The position numbers and the translations under genes are program-made. A stretch of 30,051 nucleotides of DNA, taken from positions 1-30,051 of the forward strand of contig CAZCCC010000017.1 in the NCBI GenBank assembly GCA_964497245.1, in the 5' to 3' direction. The notes beneath the pieces were generated by a model. It made no database searches, had not been told where the DNA came from, and was given only the letters and a program-made list of their open reading frames with translations. This stretch comes from CAZCCC01 sp964497245. GTDB taxonomy: Bacteria > Patescibacteriota > Patescibacteriia > Buchananbacterales > UBA6539. Numbering within the stretch: the first letter of the stretch is position 1; each line of letters begins with the position of its first letter. This document shows positions 22,264-30,051 of this stretch, in pieces.

Positions 22264-23418
22264 ATGAAAATATCTTGTACACAAGAAAATTTAAATCAAG
22301 GTTTGTTTATTGTAAGTCACATTGCTTCTAAAAATACTGCGCTACCAATTTTAAATAACATTTTAATTCAATCCACTGAGGGGATAATAAAACTCTCAGC
22401 AACCAATTTGGAAATTGGAGTAAATTGCACCATTCGCGGAAAAATAGAAGAAAAAGGTGAGTTTACAGTCCAGTCAAAATTATTGGCTGATTATATAAGT
22501 CTTTTACCAAAACAACAAATTGATTTAAAAACTTTACATAATTCAAATGAAGATCATGGACAAACAATTGAAATTAAATGTAAAAATTATTCAACAAAAA
22601 TTAAAGGTCAATCTGCGGCTGATTTTCCATTAATTCCACAAATTGAAAAAAAGAATGCATATATTTTAAATTGTCAAAAATTTAGGCAAGCGATAAGTCA
22701 AGTTATTTTTGCTGTTTCTATTAGTGAAAACCGTCCCGAAATAAGTGGAGTTTTATTTGATTTTATTGGTAAAAGTCTGGTAATAGCTGCAACTGACAGT
22801 TATCGTTTGGCAGAAAAAAAAGTTGAACTTGATAAAAAATCAATAAGTGTTCCCCAGAGGGTAATTATTCCATCTCGAACACTTCAAGAATTGCAAAGAA
22901 TTTTAGGCAGTTTTAAAGATCCCGCATCAATTTCAGAAATTGAAAATATTGAAATCTATTTGTCGGAGAATCAAATTCTTTTTGTTTTGGGAAATATTGA
23001 ACTAATTTCCCGTCTTGTCGAGGGTCAATATCCAGATTATCAACAAATAATACCAAAAGAATCAAATACTCAGGCTGTTGTTGAAACAAATGATTTTATT
23101 AAAGCTACAAAAACAGCAAGCCTTTTTACTAGAAGTGGAATTTATGATGTTGGTTTAAATTTTTCTACAGAGGATAAAGAAATAACAGTATCGGCTGCAA
23201 ATAATCAGTTGGGTGAAAATACTTCACAAATTCCCTGTGACATTTCCGGACAAAAAAATAATATAGTGGTAAATTATAAATATCTTTTGGATGGTTTACA
23301 AAATATGGATTCCGGACAAGTTGAAATAAAAATAATTGATAGTGGTAATCCTTGTATTATAAAACCTGTTGGAAAGAATACTGATTATCTTTATATTATA
23401 ATGCCAATCAGGCAATAA
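22264..23418 (+). CDS. dnaN: DNA polymerase III beta subunit (sliding clamp)
   Basis: 384 aa with three tandem clamp folds. The N-terminus MKISCTQENLNQGLFIVSHIA and LPILNNILIQ are typical, as are the central ATDSYRLAEKKV and the C-terminal ending DYLYIIMPIRQ, which matches the usual clamp end (Y-[LV]-[IV]-[MA]-P-[MV]-R). It encircles DNA and tethers the polymerase; holA at 15596 encodes part of its loader. No SD upstream of ATG 22264. Confidence 0.97.
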   Translation: MKISCTQENLNQGLFIVSHIASKNTALPILNNILIQSTEGIIKLSATNLEIGVNCTIRGKIEEKGEFTVQSKLLADYISLLPKQQIDLKTLHNSNEDHGQTIEIKCKNYSTKIKGQSAADFPLIPQIEKKNAYILNCQKFRQAISQVIFAVSISENRPEISGVLFDFIGKSLVIAATDSYRLAEKKVELDKKSISVPQRVIIPSRTLQELQRILGSFKDPASISEIENIEIYLSENQILFVLGNIELISRLVEGQYPDYQQIIPKESNTQAVVETNDFIKATKTASLFTRSGIYDVGLNFSTEDKEITVSAANNQLGENTSQIPCDISGQKNNIVVNYKYLLDGLQNMDSGQVEIKIIDSGNPCIIKPVGKNTDYLYIIMPIRQ

Positions 23419-23507
23419 TAAAAAATTTTTAATTTAGATGATAAATTTAATTTTTTTGGTTTAATTTTTAGGTCAAGTTTTATTTGTAATTAAAACCAAC
23501 TTTATTA

Positions 23508-23544
23508 AAATTAAATCCGCCAACAATGTTGGCGGATTTAATTT
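23508..23544. terminator. Bidirectional terminator between dnaN and PBP1A genes
   Basis: A perfect 17-bp stem (23508-23524 with 23528-23544) and 3-nt loop with T-rich ends. It serves dnaN on the plus strand and the convergent pbp gene on the minus strand. Confidence 0.85.
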
Positions 23545-23594
23545 GTCAGAACTAATAATATAGGGTGAAGTTAATGTGTTATTTTTTTAATGAA

Positions 23595-26516
23595 TTACTC
23601 AATGGTTATTTTTATTTCATCACTCCAATAACTATATCCTTCAATAATTTTAATCTCACCAAAAAGTTTATACGTGCCGACAGGTGGTGGATTTGACCAT
23701 TGAAGTGAAAAATTATTTCCCAAAAAAGACCTAGCAGTATTTATATATTTTTTTTGTCCATATATATCTTTAATATATATATCTATTTTTTCTATATTTT
23801 CATGATTTTTAATTTCAGCTTTTATAGCATAGGGAAATTTATCAATTTTTATAATATCTTCATCTAAAGGTTTTTGCCAATTAATCTTTGTGTCGGGTAA
23901 TTTATCAAAATTTATATTTAATTCAATCTCGTCGCTGTTAGAATTTTCAACGTCATCATAGACGACTGCTTTGAGTTGATAAAAGCCTCGGCCTATTTTA
24001 GGGTCACCAATATAAACTTCCAAATTAAATGGTGGTGAATCAGTTTCTGCTATAAGCCGGTTATCTATATAGTATTCAGCTTTTACTATTCCCCTTTTGG
24101 CTGAAGTGTCTATTGTTATTGATATATTACGGCTGTCAATTGTTTGATTTTTCTTTGGAGAAATTATTTTAATTTTTGGTTTATTGGCAATATTATGGAC
24201 ATCATCATGTTCAGTCGGAACTTCTTCGGAAGTGTAGTTGTTTTCTTCTGCCCATCTTTGAACTGCTTCTTCCCAGCGCTGATATTGAGGATCGTTCAGG
24301 TTTGGCGGAGTATTTCCCAAGGGATCATCTTTGTGTAAATAGTGAAGGATAGAATGGATTTGGCGGAAATTTTTTTCTTCCACTAAATGTTCGGGGGTAA
24401 GATTTGTCGCCAGTTTTCCACTTATCTTATCTATCTTAACTTTCATCCCTTCAATTATTGTTCCATTTAAAACCGGTTTATCAGTTTCAATCGGAGCCGG
24501 TTTATTAAATGGTTCAAACGGAGTATTACCTAAAACCCGACTCATAAATTTATTCCAAATTGGTGCCGCCACAATTGAGCCGTCCGCCCCTCTTTTCATT
24601 TCTTTATTATTATTATTTCCCACCCATACGCCAACAGACAGCGATGGGGTATAACCCAGAGTCCATGCATCGCGGTAATCGTTAGTTGTTCCGGTTTTTA
24701 CAGCAACCGGTCTTCCTCCCAACCAAAGGTTGCTTCTTTCACCAAAAATATAAGCCCTGGCTGCGTTGTCTGACAAGACATCATTTATTTGTCTAGCATA
24801 TTCTGTTTCCAAAACTTTCTTTTCCGCTTTTTTATATTCTTCTAAAATATCTCCATTTTTATCCCTTATCTCCAAAATGGCGGTGACGGGATTCCATTCT
24901 CCTTCTCTGGCCAAGGTGGCAAAGGCATTGGTATGTTCCAAAAGTTGAACTTCGCCTCCACCCAGAACCAATGCTAATCCAAATCGGCTTCTATTTTTAA
25001 AAGTAGTATAACCAAGATTTTCTGCTAGATTAATTACATTATCAACCCCTGTAAGATAAATAGCTTTTACTGCCGGTATATTTAAAGAACCTTGTAAGGC
25101 TTTTCTCATTGTAACCGGACCGTTTTCTTGTAAGTTGTAATTTTTGGGTTCGTAATCCCTACCGTCATAATTTTTGAATTTAGTCACAACGTCGTACAAA
25201 ACGGTTTCCGAAGTATAGCCTTTTTTAAAAGCAGCCGTATAAACTATTGGTTTAAATGATGATCCGGGTTGACGTGATCTTACAGCAACATTAACCTGAG
25301 GATCAAAAGTGCAGTTTTGGCCAGGTAAGCAGTTTTCTGGAGCTGGATCAGCAAAGTAGTCTTTAGAACCAACCATGGCCAAAATTTGACCGGTTTTCGT
25401 GTCAATTGCCACCATGGCTGCATTATTGGCATTAAAATTTTCAGCGTTTTTTGGGGTAACTTCTCGTATTATTTCTTCAGCTATTTCTTGTTTATATAAG
25501 TCTAAGGTAGTAATTACTTTTAAGCCACCTTGTTCAACTGTTAATTCACCGTATTTTCTGGTAAGATATTCTTTAACATACATGACGAAATGTGGAGCAA
25601 CTATGTTTTCGCCTCTTTTTCGAAATTCAATTTTTTCTTTTTTGGCCAACTCCGCTTCTTCTTTGGTAATATAACCAAGTTCCACCATACTATTTAAAAT
25701 CCAATGTTGCCGGCCAAAAAGGGCATCGGTTCTGCTGCCGTAAGGAGAATAGTAGGTGGGAGCTTGTGGTAGGGCGGCAAGAATTGCGGATTCAGCCAAA
25801 CTTATATCCTTTAAGCTTTTGTTAAAATAAGTTTGAGAAGCTGCTTCTGCGCCGTATGCCACGGAACCATAAGGGATTTCATTAAAATACATTTGGAGTA
25901 TCTCGTCTTTGGAAAACTTTTTTTCAATCTGATAAGAAATTATTACTTCCTTTACTTTTCTGGTGTAAGTTTTTTCCGGGCTTAAAATAGCATTTTTTAC
26001 CAGCTGTTGAGTTAGGGTAGAACCGCCAACTTTACTTCCGGTAAATATATTTTTTATTGCTGAACGAAGTATGCCAGCAAAACTTATTCCTTTATGTTCA
26101 TAGAAATTTCGGTCTTCAGCAGTTAATGTGGCATGTTTTAAATGTTTTGGAATGTCGGCCAGATTAATAAAAGTTCTTTTTTCTGCGCCATGTATATCAT
26201 AAAGTAATTTTTCGCCGGTTCTGTCATATATTTTAGTGCTTAAGGCAATAGAACGATCTATTATTTTATTTGGGTTCGGTAAATCTTTTGCTATCCAAAC
26301 TAAAAATATAATGCTTAAAATTATCACAAAGAAGGCCGCAAAAACGGAAAAAGTAATAGCATTTTTTAGTAGATTTTTAGGCGGGCGCTTTTTGCGGCCG
26401 GTAAAAATAGGTTGTTTTGTGAAAAAAAAAGTTTTTTTTCGGCGAACATCACGAAAATTTCTGTTTTTCCATATTTGTGGAGACTTGGTTTTTATTGATA
26501 GACCCGGTATTGGCAT
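23595..26516 (-). CDS. Class A penicillin-binding protein (PBP1A) with C-terminal beta-sandwich repeats
   Basis: A 973-aa bifunctional murein synthase. A basic cytoplasmic N-terminus precedes one membrane helix (~53-75). The glycosyltransferase domain (~110-290) has catalytic Glu in TAEDRNFYEH, and GGSTLTQQLVKN and EILQMYFNEIPYG. The transpeptidase domain has SxxK as SSFK, SxN as SLN and KTGT as VKTGTTNDYRDAW. Two beta-sandwich segments follow (KIISPKKNQTID... to ~870, and a second to the end), the first resembling bacterial Ig-like domains found after PBPs in CPR genomes. It builds and cross-links peptidoglycan outside the membrane. It starts 12 nt after the ROK kinase gene stops, same strand, without an SD. 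Confidence 0.95.
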   Translation of the reverse strand: MPIPGLSIKTKSPQIWKNRNFRDVRRKKTFFFTKQPIFTGRKKRPPKNLLKNAITFSVFAAFFVIILSIIFLVWIAKDLPNPNKIIDRSIALSTKIYDRTGEKLLYDIHGAEKRTFINLADIPKHLKHATLTAEDRNFYEHKGISFAGILRSAIKNIFTGSKVGGSTLTQQLVKNAILSPEKTYTRKVKEVIISYQIEKKFSKDEILQMYFNEIPYGSVAYGAEAASQTYFNKSLKDISLAESAILAALPQAPTYYSPYGSRTDALFGRQHWILNSMVELGYITKEEAELAKKEKIEFRKRGENIVAPHFVMYVKEYLTRKYGELTVEQGGLKVITTLDLYKQEIAEEIIREVTPKNAENFNANNAAMVAIDTKTGQILAMVGSKDYFADPAPENCLPGQNCTFDPQVNVAVRSRQPGSSFKPIVYTAAFKKGYTSETVLYDVVTKFKNYDGRDYEPKNYNLQENGPVTMRKALQGSLNIPAVKAIYLTGVDNVINLAENLGYTTFKNRSRFGLALVLGGGEVQLLEHTNAFATLAREGEWNPVTAILEIRDKNGDILEEYKKAEKKVLETEYARQINDVLSDNAARAYIFGERSNLWLGGRPVAVKTGTTNDYRDAWTLGYTPSLSVGVWVGNNNNKEMKRGADGSIVAAPIWNKFMSRVLGNTPFEPFNKPAPIETDKPVLNGTIIEGMKVKIDKISGKLATNLTPEHLVEEKNFRQIHSILHYLHKDDPLGNTPPNLNDPQYQRWEEAVQRWAEENNYTSEEVPTEHDDVHNIANKPKIKIISPKKNQTIDSRNISITIDTSAKRGIVKAEYYIDNRLIAETDSPPFNLEVYIGDPKIGRGFYQLKAVVYDDVENSNSDEIELNINFDKLPDTKINWQKPLDEDIIKIDKFPYAIKAEIKNHENIEKIDIYIKDIYGQKKYINTARSFLGNNFSLQWSNPPPVGTYKLFGEIKIIEGYSYWSDEIKITIE

Positions 26517-26528
26517 TAAAGTATATTA

Positions 26529-27413
26529 TTAATTAAATAATAAGGCGGCGCCAAGAACAGCAGCATCATCTTTTAAGATACTTATGGCAATTTTGGTTTT
26601 ATTTGGCTTTTTGCTAATTGACTGTTCTTTCGCAAGTTTTATTGCCGGCATTATAAGAGATTTAACTTTTGAAAGTCCTCCTCCTAAAACTATTATTTCT
26701 GGATCAAGTATATTTATTATATTAGATATTCCACAAGCTAAGGCTTCAGACATTATTTTGAATGTTTTAACGGCATTTTTTTCTCCCTGTTTGAATTTTT
26801 CCTCAACAAAAAGAGAATTTTTATTTTGGCCGGTGATTTTCTGATAGATTTTTGTCATCGCCGTCCCAGAAGTATAGGCTTCAAGATGTCCATTTTTTCC
26901 ACAACTGCAAACAAATCCATTTTTCTCAATAATCATGTGACCGATTTCTCCGGCAAATCCGAATTTTCCATGGTATATTTTTTTGTTAATTATTATTCCT
27001 CCACCGACTCCTGTCCCTAAAGTTAAGCCAGCTATCGGGTTATAGCCTTTTCCTGCTCCGCAAATAGCTTCTCCCAAGGCAAAGCAATTTGCATCATTTT
27101 CTATTTTTACAGGTTTTTTAAATTTTTGGTTGATTATTTTTTCGATTTTTACATTTTTAAAATTATTGCTGAAATTAGGGCTGGAGATTAAAATCCCGTT
27201 TTTTTGGTCTATTTGTCCGGCGATTCCTATTCCTATACCTGTTGCTTTTGAATCAAAAACAAGATCAATTGCATTGAATATATTATTTATAATTTGAGTT
27301 TTTTTTGCTTTGGCGTTTGTATTTACCCTGGCTTTTTTGATGATTTTTTTGTTCAAAATAAGACCAGCTGCAATTTTTGTTCCGCCAATATCAAGGCCGA
27401 TGTGATAATTCAT
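26529..27413 (-). CDS. ROK-family sugar kinase (glucokinase-like)
   Basis: 294 aa. The ATP-binding start is YHIGLDIGGTKIAAGLI, the sugar-binding part contains KIENDANCFALGEA and GLTLGTGVGGGII, then GEIGHMIIEKNG and a zinc motif CSCGKNGHLEAYTSG. The last ligand is His where many ROK kinases have Cys. The adenosine motif LDPEIIVLGGGLS follows. ROK kinases phosphorylate glucose, fructose, N-acetylmannosamine or N-acetylglucosamine; the sugar cannot be read here. There is no N-terminal helix-turn-helix, so it is an enzyme rather than a repressor. An extended -10 (27423-27428) lies 9 nt before the ATG, directly after a terminator. PBP1A follows in the same unit. Confidence 0.9.
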   Translation of the reverse strand: MNYHIGLDIGGTKIAAGLILNKKIIKKARVNTNAKAKKTQIINNIFNAIDLVFDSKATGIGIGIAGQIDQKNGILISSPNFSNNFKNVKIEKIINQKFKKPVKIENDANCFALGEAICGAGKGYNPIAGLTLGTGVGGGIIINKKIYHGKFGFAGEIGHMIIEKNGFVCSCGKNGHLEAYTSGTAMTKIYQKITGQNKNSLFVEEKFKQGEKNAVKTFKIMSEALACGISNIINILDPEIIVLGGGLSKVKSLIMPAIKLAKEQSISKKPNKTKIAISILKDDAAVLGAALLFN

Positions 27414-27422
27414 ATTATTATA

Positions 27423-27428
27423 ATTATA
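27423..27428 (-). promoter_or_regulatory. Extended -10 of the ROK kinase / PBP1A unit
   Basis: TGGTATAAT on the minus strand begins right after the terminator stem of the upstream gene. No good -35 is seen. The predicted leader is only a few nt. Confidence 0.5.
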
Positions 27429-27430
27429 CC

Positions 27431-27465
27431 AAAAAATCGCCTTTTTTGGAATAAAGCGATTTTTT
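27431..27465 (-). terminator. Intrinsic terminator of the small exported protein gene
   Basis: AAAAAATCGC (27431-27440) pairs over 10 bp with GCGATTTTTT (27456-27465). The U-run is part of the stem, and the hairpin can work in both directions. Confidence 0.75.
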
Positions 27466-27498
27466 GGAGGAGGTGAACTTTTTTATTTTTTAATTTTA

Positions 27499-27945
27499 TT
27501 AGTTATTCAGATTGTATTTGAGGTTTTTATTCATCCTGAGATTTTTTTGATTTAAGGCTCTTTCTCCGCCAGCGCATCTCCCATTAACCCCAAGTTCTTG
27601 AAATATGGCTTTTGCTTCATCTGTTTTTCCTTCCGTCATTAGCTGACGAGCCAAAATTATTTTGTCGAATGTTTCTTGATTTATTGATTCTTGCATTTTA
27701 TCTATATGGCCCCTCATATCTTGGACTTTTTGTTTCATTGTCTCTGACCAAGCTGAATAGTTTTTTTCATTTATTGCCTGACTGATTTCTTGCCGATGCT
27801 GCGCTGAAAATTTATGCTCAAATTTATTTCTTTGGCTTTCTGTTTCACCATTAAATGAATTAGAGGCAAAGCTGCTTGCTCCAACTATTGCCGTAGTTAA
27901 TAAAAGGCCAAGTCCGGCAATGGTAAGATAATATGTTTTTTTCAT
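27499..27945 (-). CDS. Small exported protein, function unknown
   Basis: 148 aa with a signal peptide (MKKTYYLTIAGLGLLLTTAIVGASSFA) and probable cleavage after SSFA. The mature part is helical and charged: HRQEISQAINEKNYSAWSETM, then INQETFDKIILARQLMTEGKTDEAKAIFQELG, and a basic Asn-rich tail with one Cys. The A-I-xx-x-[ND]-Y-x-A-W pattern and the [EG]-K-x-x-E-A-xx-I-F-xx-L ending recur in small secreted proteins of CPR genomes as I recall them, with no known role. It is a monocistronic unit; a 15-bp palindrome lies 31 nt upstream of the ATG. Confidence 0.75.
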   Translation of the reverse strand: MKKTYYLTIAGLGLLLTTAIVGASSFASNSFNGETESQRNKFEHKFSAQHRQEISQAINEKNYSAWSETMKQKVQDMRGHIDKMQESINQETFDKIILARQLMTEGKTDEAKAIFQELGVNGRCAGGERALNQKNLRMNKNLKYNLNN

Positions 27946-27975
27946 AGGCTATTTTGGTTAATTTTTAGATTTTTT

Positions 27976-27990
27976 TGTTAACGGTTAACA
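27976..27990. promoter_or_regulatory. 15-bp palindrome, operator candidate
   Basis: TGTTAACGGTTAACA is a perfect inverted repeat around one central base. It lies between a TATAAT-like -10 (near 28009-28014, minus strand) and the start of the gene at 27945. The position suits a repressor-binding site or a leader hairpin. Confidence 0.4.
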
Positions 27991-28105
27991 TCTAGTAATA
28001 CGCTATTATTATATTTTTCTTTCACATGATTGCTAATATTTAAGAATTTATATCGGTAAAAAAAATATTTGTTTAAAAAATAATAATATTTTAACAAAAT
28101 TAATT

Positions 28106-28834
28106 TTATCTTCTAGCACATTGAGGACAAGGAGGAGGTATAAATCTCTCAGGCCTTATCCAAGGATTAATTGATTGTGCTTCAAAATCATTATTAATTA
28201 AAGACCTGCCATTAACAATTACCCTTTGGCCGACCACAAGTTGGCAGGTTGAAGTTGGTATGCTCCAAATATTTCCTCTAAAATCTTTTATTATTGTCTC
28301 CTTATCACTTACTTCAATCACAATTCCCAACATTCTTCCTCTTTTGGGAGCAAAAAGCATCCGTCCTTGAAATCCCATTATTTTTTGGTATAAAGGCATT
28401 TTTCGGTAAAATAGATCTTCCAGTTTTCCTGCTCCTCCTCCCGCATATATTATTGATCCAACAGCTGCACTTAAAATCATACTTATTAAAACAATAAGTA
28501 GGGGACTGTATTTGTGTCCATTGGTTGTATGTTTAAAATTGTAAAAAGCGGTAATTATAAATAAAATTAAAATTAAAAGCCAAAAATAAGGCAGGCCGAT
28601 TAAAATTTTTCTCAATATTCCTTCGGTATCTATATAATATTGCCAGTTAGTATTTTTGAACAAAAAAAACATTATACTGAAAGAAAGGCTTCCTACAACA
28701 ATAGATAATCCAAAAAATAACCATATAATATAACTTTTCAGCAAAAATTCCCATTTAGGTTTTGGCTTAATATGGCCTTCTTTTATTTTTTGCAGTATTT
28801 TTTGGCCGGTTGATTTTTCATTATTTTTGTCCAT
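28106..28834 (-). CDS. Membrane protein with C-terminal OB/DUF5666-like domain, possible anti-sigma partner
   Basis: About 242 aa. A charged N-terminal cytosolic part (~35 residues) is followed by three hydrophobic helices (SYIIWLFFGLSIVVGSLSFSIMF; YFWLLILILFIITAFY; LLIVLISMILSAAVGSIIY). The C-terminal small beta domain has GRMLGIVIEVSDKETIIKDFRGN and VGQRVIVNGRSL, then a Pro-rich end with CPQC. It starts 1 nt after the ECF sigma stop codon, so it is translationally linked. Membrane proteins in this position are often anti-sigma factors, but no ZAS motif (HxxxCxxC) is seen, so this is inference. An in-frame TTG at 28846 overlaps the sigma gene and is less likely. Confidence 0.65.
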   Translation of the reverse strand: MDKNNEKSTGQKILQKIKEGHIKPKPKWEFLLKSYIIWLFFGLSIVVGSLSFSIMFFLFKNTNWQYYIDTEGILRKILIGLPYFWLLILILFIITAFYNFKHTTNGHKYSPLLIVLISMILSAAVGSIIYAGGGAGKLEDLFYRKMPLYQKIMGFQGRMLFAPKRGRMLGIVIEVSDKETIIKDFRGNIWSIPTSTCQLVVGQRVIVNGRSLINNDFEAQSINPWIRPERFIPPPCPQCARR

Positions 28835-28835
28835 A

Positions 28836-29405
28836 CTATTCGTCAAATATTTTTTTAAATTTTTTCTTTCCCCTATTTAAATAAGTAGCAATAGTCCCTG
28901 CCGGCTTTTTCATAATATCGGATATTTCTTGGTAGCTTTTTTCTTCAAAGTACTTTAAAATAATAACCTCGCGGTATTTATTTTCCATATTATTCAGTGC
29001 CTCAGTAATATTATTTTTCAATATTTGCCGGTCAATTTTTTTGTTAATGTCAAATTCAGATGCCAAATTATTTAAAGCTTCTTCATTCGCTTCAGACGAA
29101 AGGAGGAAAATTTTATTTTTATTTTTTCGGTAGTGGGAAATTACGTGGTTTCTGGCGATTTGATATACCCAGGAAGAAAATTTTAAATTTGAGTTATAGC
29201 TGTTAATATTTTGATAAATTTTTATAAATATTTCTTGCAACAAGTCTTGTGCTTCCTCTAAAGAAGTGTTGGAAATTCTTAAAATAAAGCGAAGGAGTTT
29301 TTTTTCATACCGATTGACTATATGTAAAAAATTATCCTGGTTTTCCAAGGTTAGTTTGACAATATCTTGATCGGTTTTTTGAGAAAAATCTTGATTTTTA
29401 TCCAT
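28836..29405 (-). CDS. ECF-type RNA polymerase sigma factor
   Basis: 189 aa. Region 2 (~30-95) has LLRFILRISNTSLEEAQDLLQEIFIKIYQN and FSSWVYQIARNHVISHYRK. Region 4 (~130-185) has YREVIILKYFEEKSYQEISDIMKKPAGTIATYLNRGKKK, a sigma-70 region 4 helix-turn-helix. Regions 1 and 3 are absent, as in ECF sigmas. It directs transcription of a small regulon, usually envelope-related. The -10 TATAAT ends 6 nt before ATG 29405, so its mRNA is probably leaderless. The downstream membrane gene starts 1 nt after its stop, and a lipoprotein gene lies 39 nt upstream on the same strand. Confidence 0.92.
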   Translation of the reverse strand: MDKNQDFSQKTDQDIVKLTLENQDNFLHIVNRYEKKLLRFILRISNTSLEEAQDLLQEIFIKIYQNINSYNSNLKFSSWVYQIARNHVISHYRKNKNKIFLLSSEANEEALNNLASEFDINKKIDRQILKNNITEALNNMENKYREVIILKYFEEKSYQEISDIMKKPAGTIATYLNRGKKKFKKIFDE

Positions 29406-29411
29406 GTCAAC

Positions 29412-29439
29412 ATTATATCCTTATACCTGTATTTTACAA
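29412..29439 (-). promoter_or_regulatory. Promoter of the ECF sigma gene
   Basis: TTGTAA (29434-29439), 16-bp spacer, TATAAT (29412-29417) on the minus strand. The predicted transcript starts at the ATG. Confidence 0.6.
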
Positions 29440-29444
29440 GTAGC

Positions 29445-30035
29445 TTAATTTTTAGGCTGTAAAATAATCGTTGAACCTGAAATTAGGACAAATTTTGAGC
29501 CACCTTCAATACTTTTTACAGTAATACTGCTTTCGTCTTTTGCAATTATTTCTCCATGAATATTCAGAATGTTTTGCCCGGATGTAGGGCGTCCGCCTCT
29601 CATTGTTCCGCCTCTTTGGGTCATTTGCTCCCTGAGTTGAATCCTTTGCTCTTCTGTCATATTTTCAAAATCAGGTCTTTGTCTGTTTGCTCCTTGCTCT
29701 GATGGAATTTGTTGGTTTTGCATTCCAAAGTTTTTTCCGATTTCTTCCAAGTCAGCCGGGTTTTGAGCCATTACAATTCTTTGGGCGGAAATTATTCCGT
29801 CGCTGTTTTCAACTCCAAACACTATTACTTGATTACCCGCTGTAAGGTCATCAATATTAACTAATAAAAAATTTTCTTCCCAATTCCGACCCTGATCAAA
29901 TAAGGTCTGCTGATCATTGTTTTCCTCCGGCAAACGATTTTCTTGTTTTTGATTTTCAGCTTGGCCGTTGTTTAGACAGCCATAAGAAAAAATCAGGAAA
30001 AAAATTGGTATTATTAAAAATCTGTTTTTTTTCAT
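29445..30035 (-). CDS. Lipoprotein with DUF5666-like beta domain
   Basis: 196 aa. A lipoprotein signal (MKKNRFLIIPIFFLIFSYGC) ends in a lipobox Cys at residue 20. A Gln/Asn/Glu-rich linker leads to a beta segment (VNIDDLTAGNQVIVFG...GIISAQRIVM), a second low-complexity Gln/Arg/Gly part, and a final beta segment (NIHGEIIAKDESSITVKSIEGGSKFVLIS). The G-x-I/V-x-x-x-[DE]-x-x-x-I-x-[IV] pattern resembles DUF5666-type domains and is also seen in the C-terminus of the membrane protein at 28106. It may be an envelope component monitored or controlled by the sigma module. Start ATG 30035; only 16 upstream bases are in the window. Confidence 0.75.
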   Translation of the reverse strand: MKKNRFLIIPIFFLIFSYGCLNNGQAENQKQENRLPEENNDQQTLFDQGRNWEENFLLVNIDDLTAGNQVIVFGVENSDGIISAQRIVMAQNPADLEEIGKNFGMQNQQIPSEQGANRQRPDFENMTEEQRIQLREQMTQRGGTMRGGRPTSGQNILNIHGEIIAKDESSITVKSIEGGSKFVLISGSTIILQPKN

Positions 30036-30051
30036 GTTTTTAGCGCTATTT

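Noticed and set aside
26236..26532. 98-aa plus-strand ORF inside the PBP1A gene
   Set aside because: It is antisense to the conserved N-terminus of the PBP and has no RBS.

Overview
The window is AT-rich and reads as a piece of a small bacterial chromosome, most likely from the Candidate Phyla Radiation (Patescibacteria). This rests on gene content and protein character: an SMC protein without a recognisable hinge, ribosomal protein S16 with a long Lys/Glu tail, a PBP1A with beta-sandwich tails, a degenerate diacylglycerol-kinase-like protein, a bactofilin, and short spacers. A precise lineage cannot be read from the sequence alone. Many genes lack a Shine-Dalgarno (SD) sequence. Several promoters place the -10 hexamer exactly 6 nt before the ATG, so leaderless mRNAs are probably common here.

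Left part (1-7130): a minus-strand serA (phosphoglycerate dehydrogenase) is preceded by a previously unannotated attenuator. Its 29-codon leader peptide carries five consecutive serine codons, then Cys and another Ser, followed by mutually exclusive antiterminator and terminator hairpins. Next come two small unknown genes, rpsP and smc, all on the minus strand. On the plus strand there is a promoter- and terminator-bounded structured RNA with a tRNA T-arm-like domain. After it comes dapA, which has its own leader ORF (Lys-containing) and attenuator. Two amino-acid pathway genes therefore appear to use the same leaderless-leader-peptide logic.

Middle part (7130-16860): two small plus-strand genes (one DUF4177-like, one 36-residue membrane protein), polA, an HD phosphohydrolase, a 2H-phosphoesterase-like protein, and two divergent members of what looks like one DHH/MYG1-like family. 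The first of these is much richer in G+C, has lost the DHH motif, and lies between palindromic repeats, including a 145-bp MITE-like element. holA (DNA polymerase III delta) and rpsT converge at the end.

Right part (16950-30051): bactofilin plus a lipid-kinase-like gene, then the replication-origin region. The rpmH-rnpA-yidD-yidC-(PRC-barrel) operon runs leftward, and dnaA-dnaN run rightward, with DnaA-box-like sites in both intergenic gaps. Further right, all on the minus strand, are PBP1A, a ROK-family sugar kinase, a small exported protein, and a regulatory set: lipoprotein, ECF sigma factor, and a membrane protein with a small C-terminal beta domain that may be its anti-sigma partner.

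No rRNA, canonical tRNA, CRISPR array or transposase was seen.
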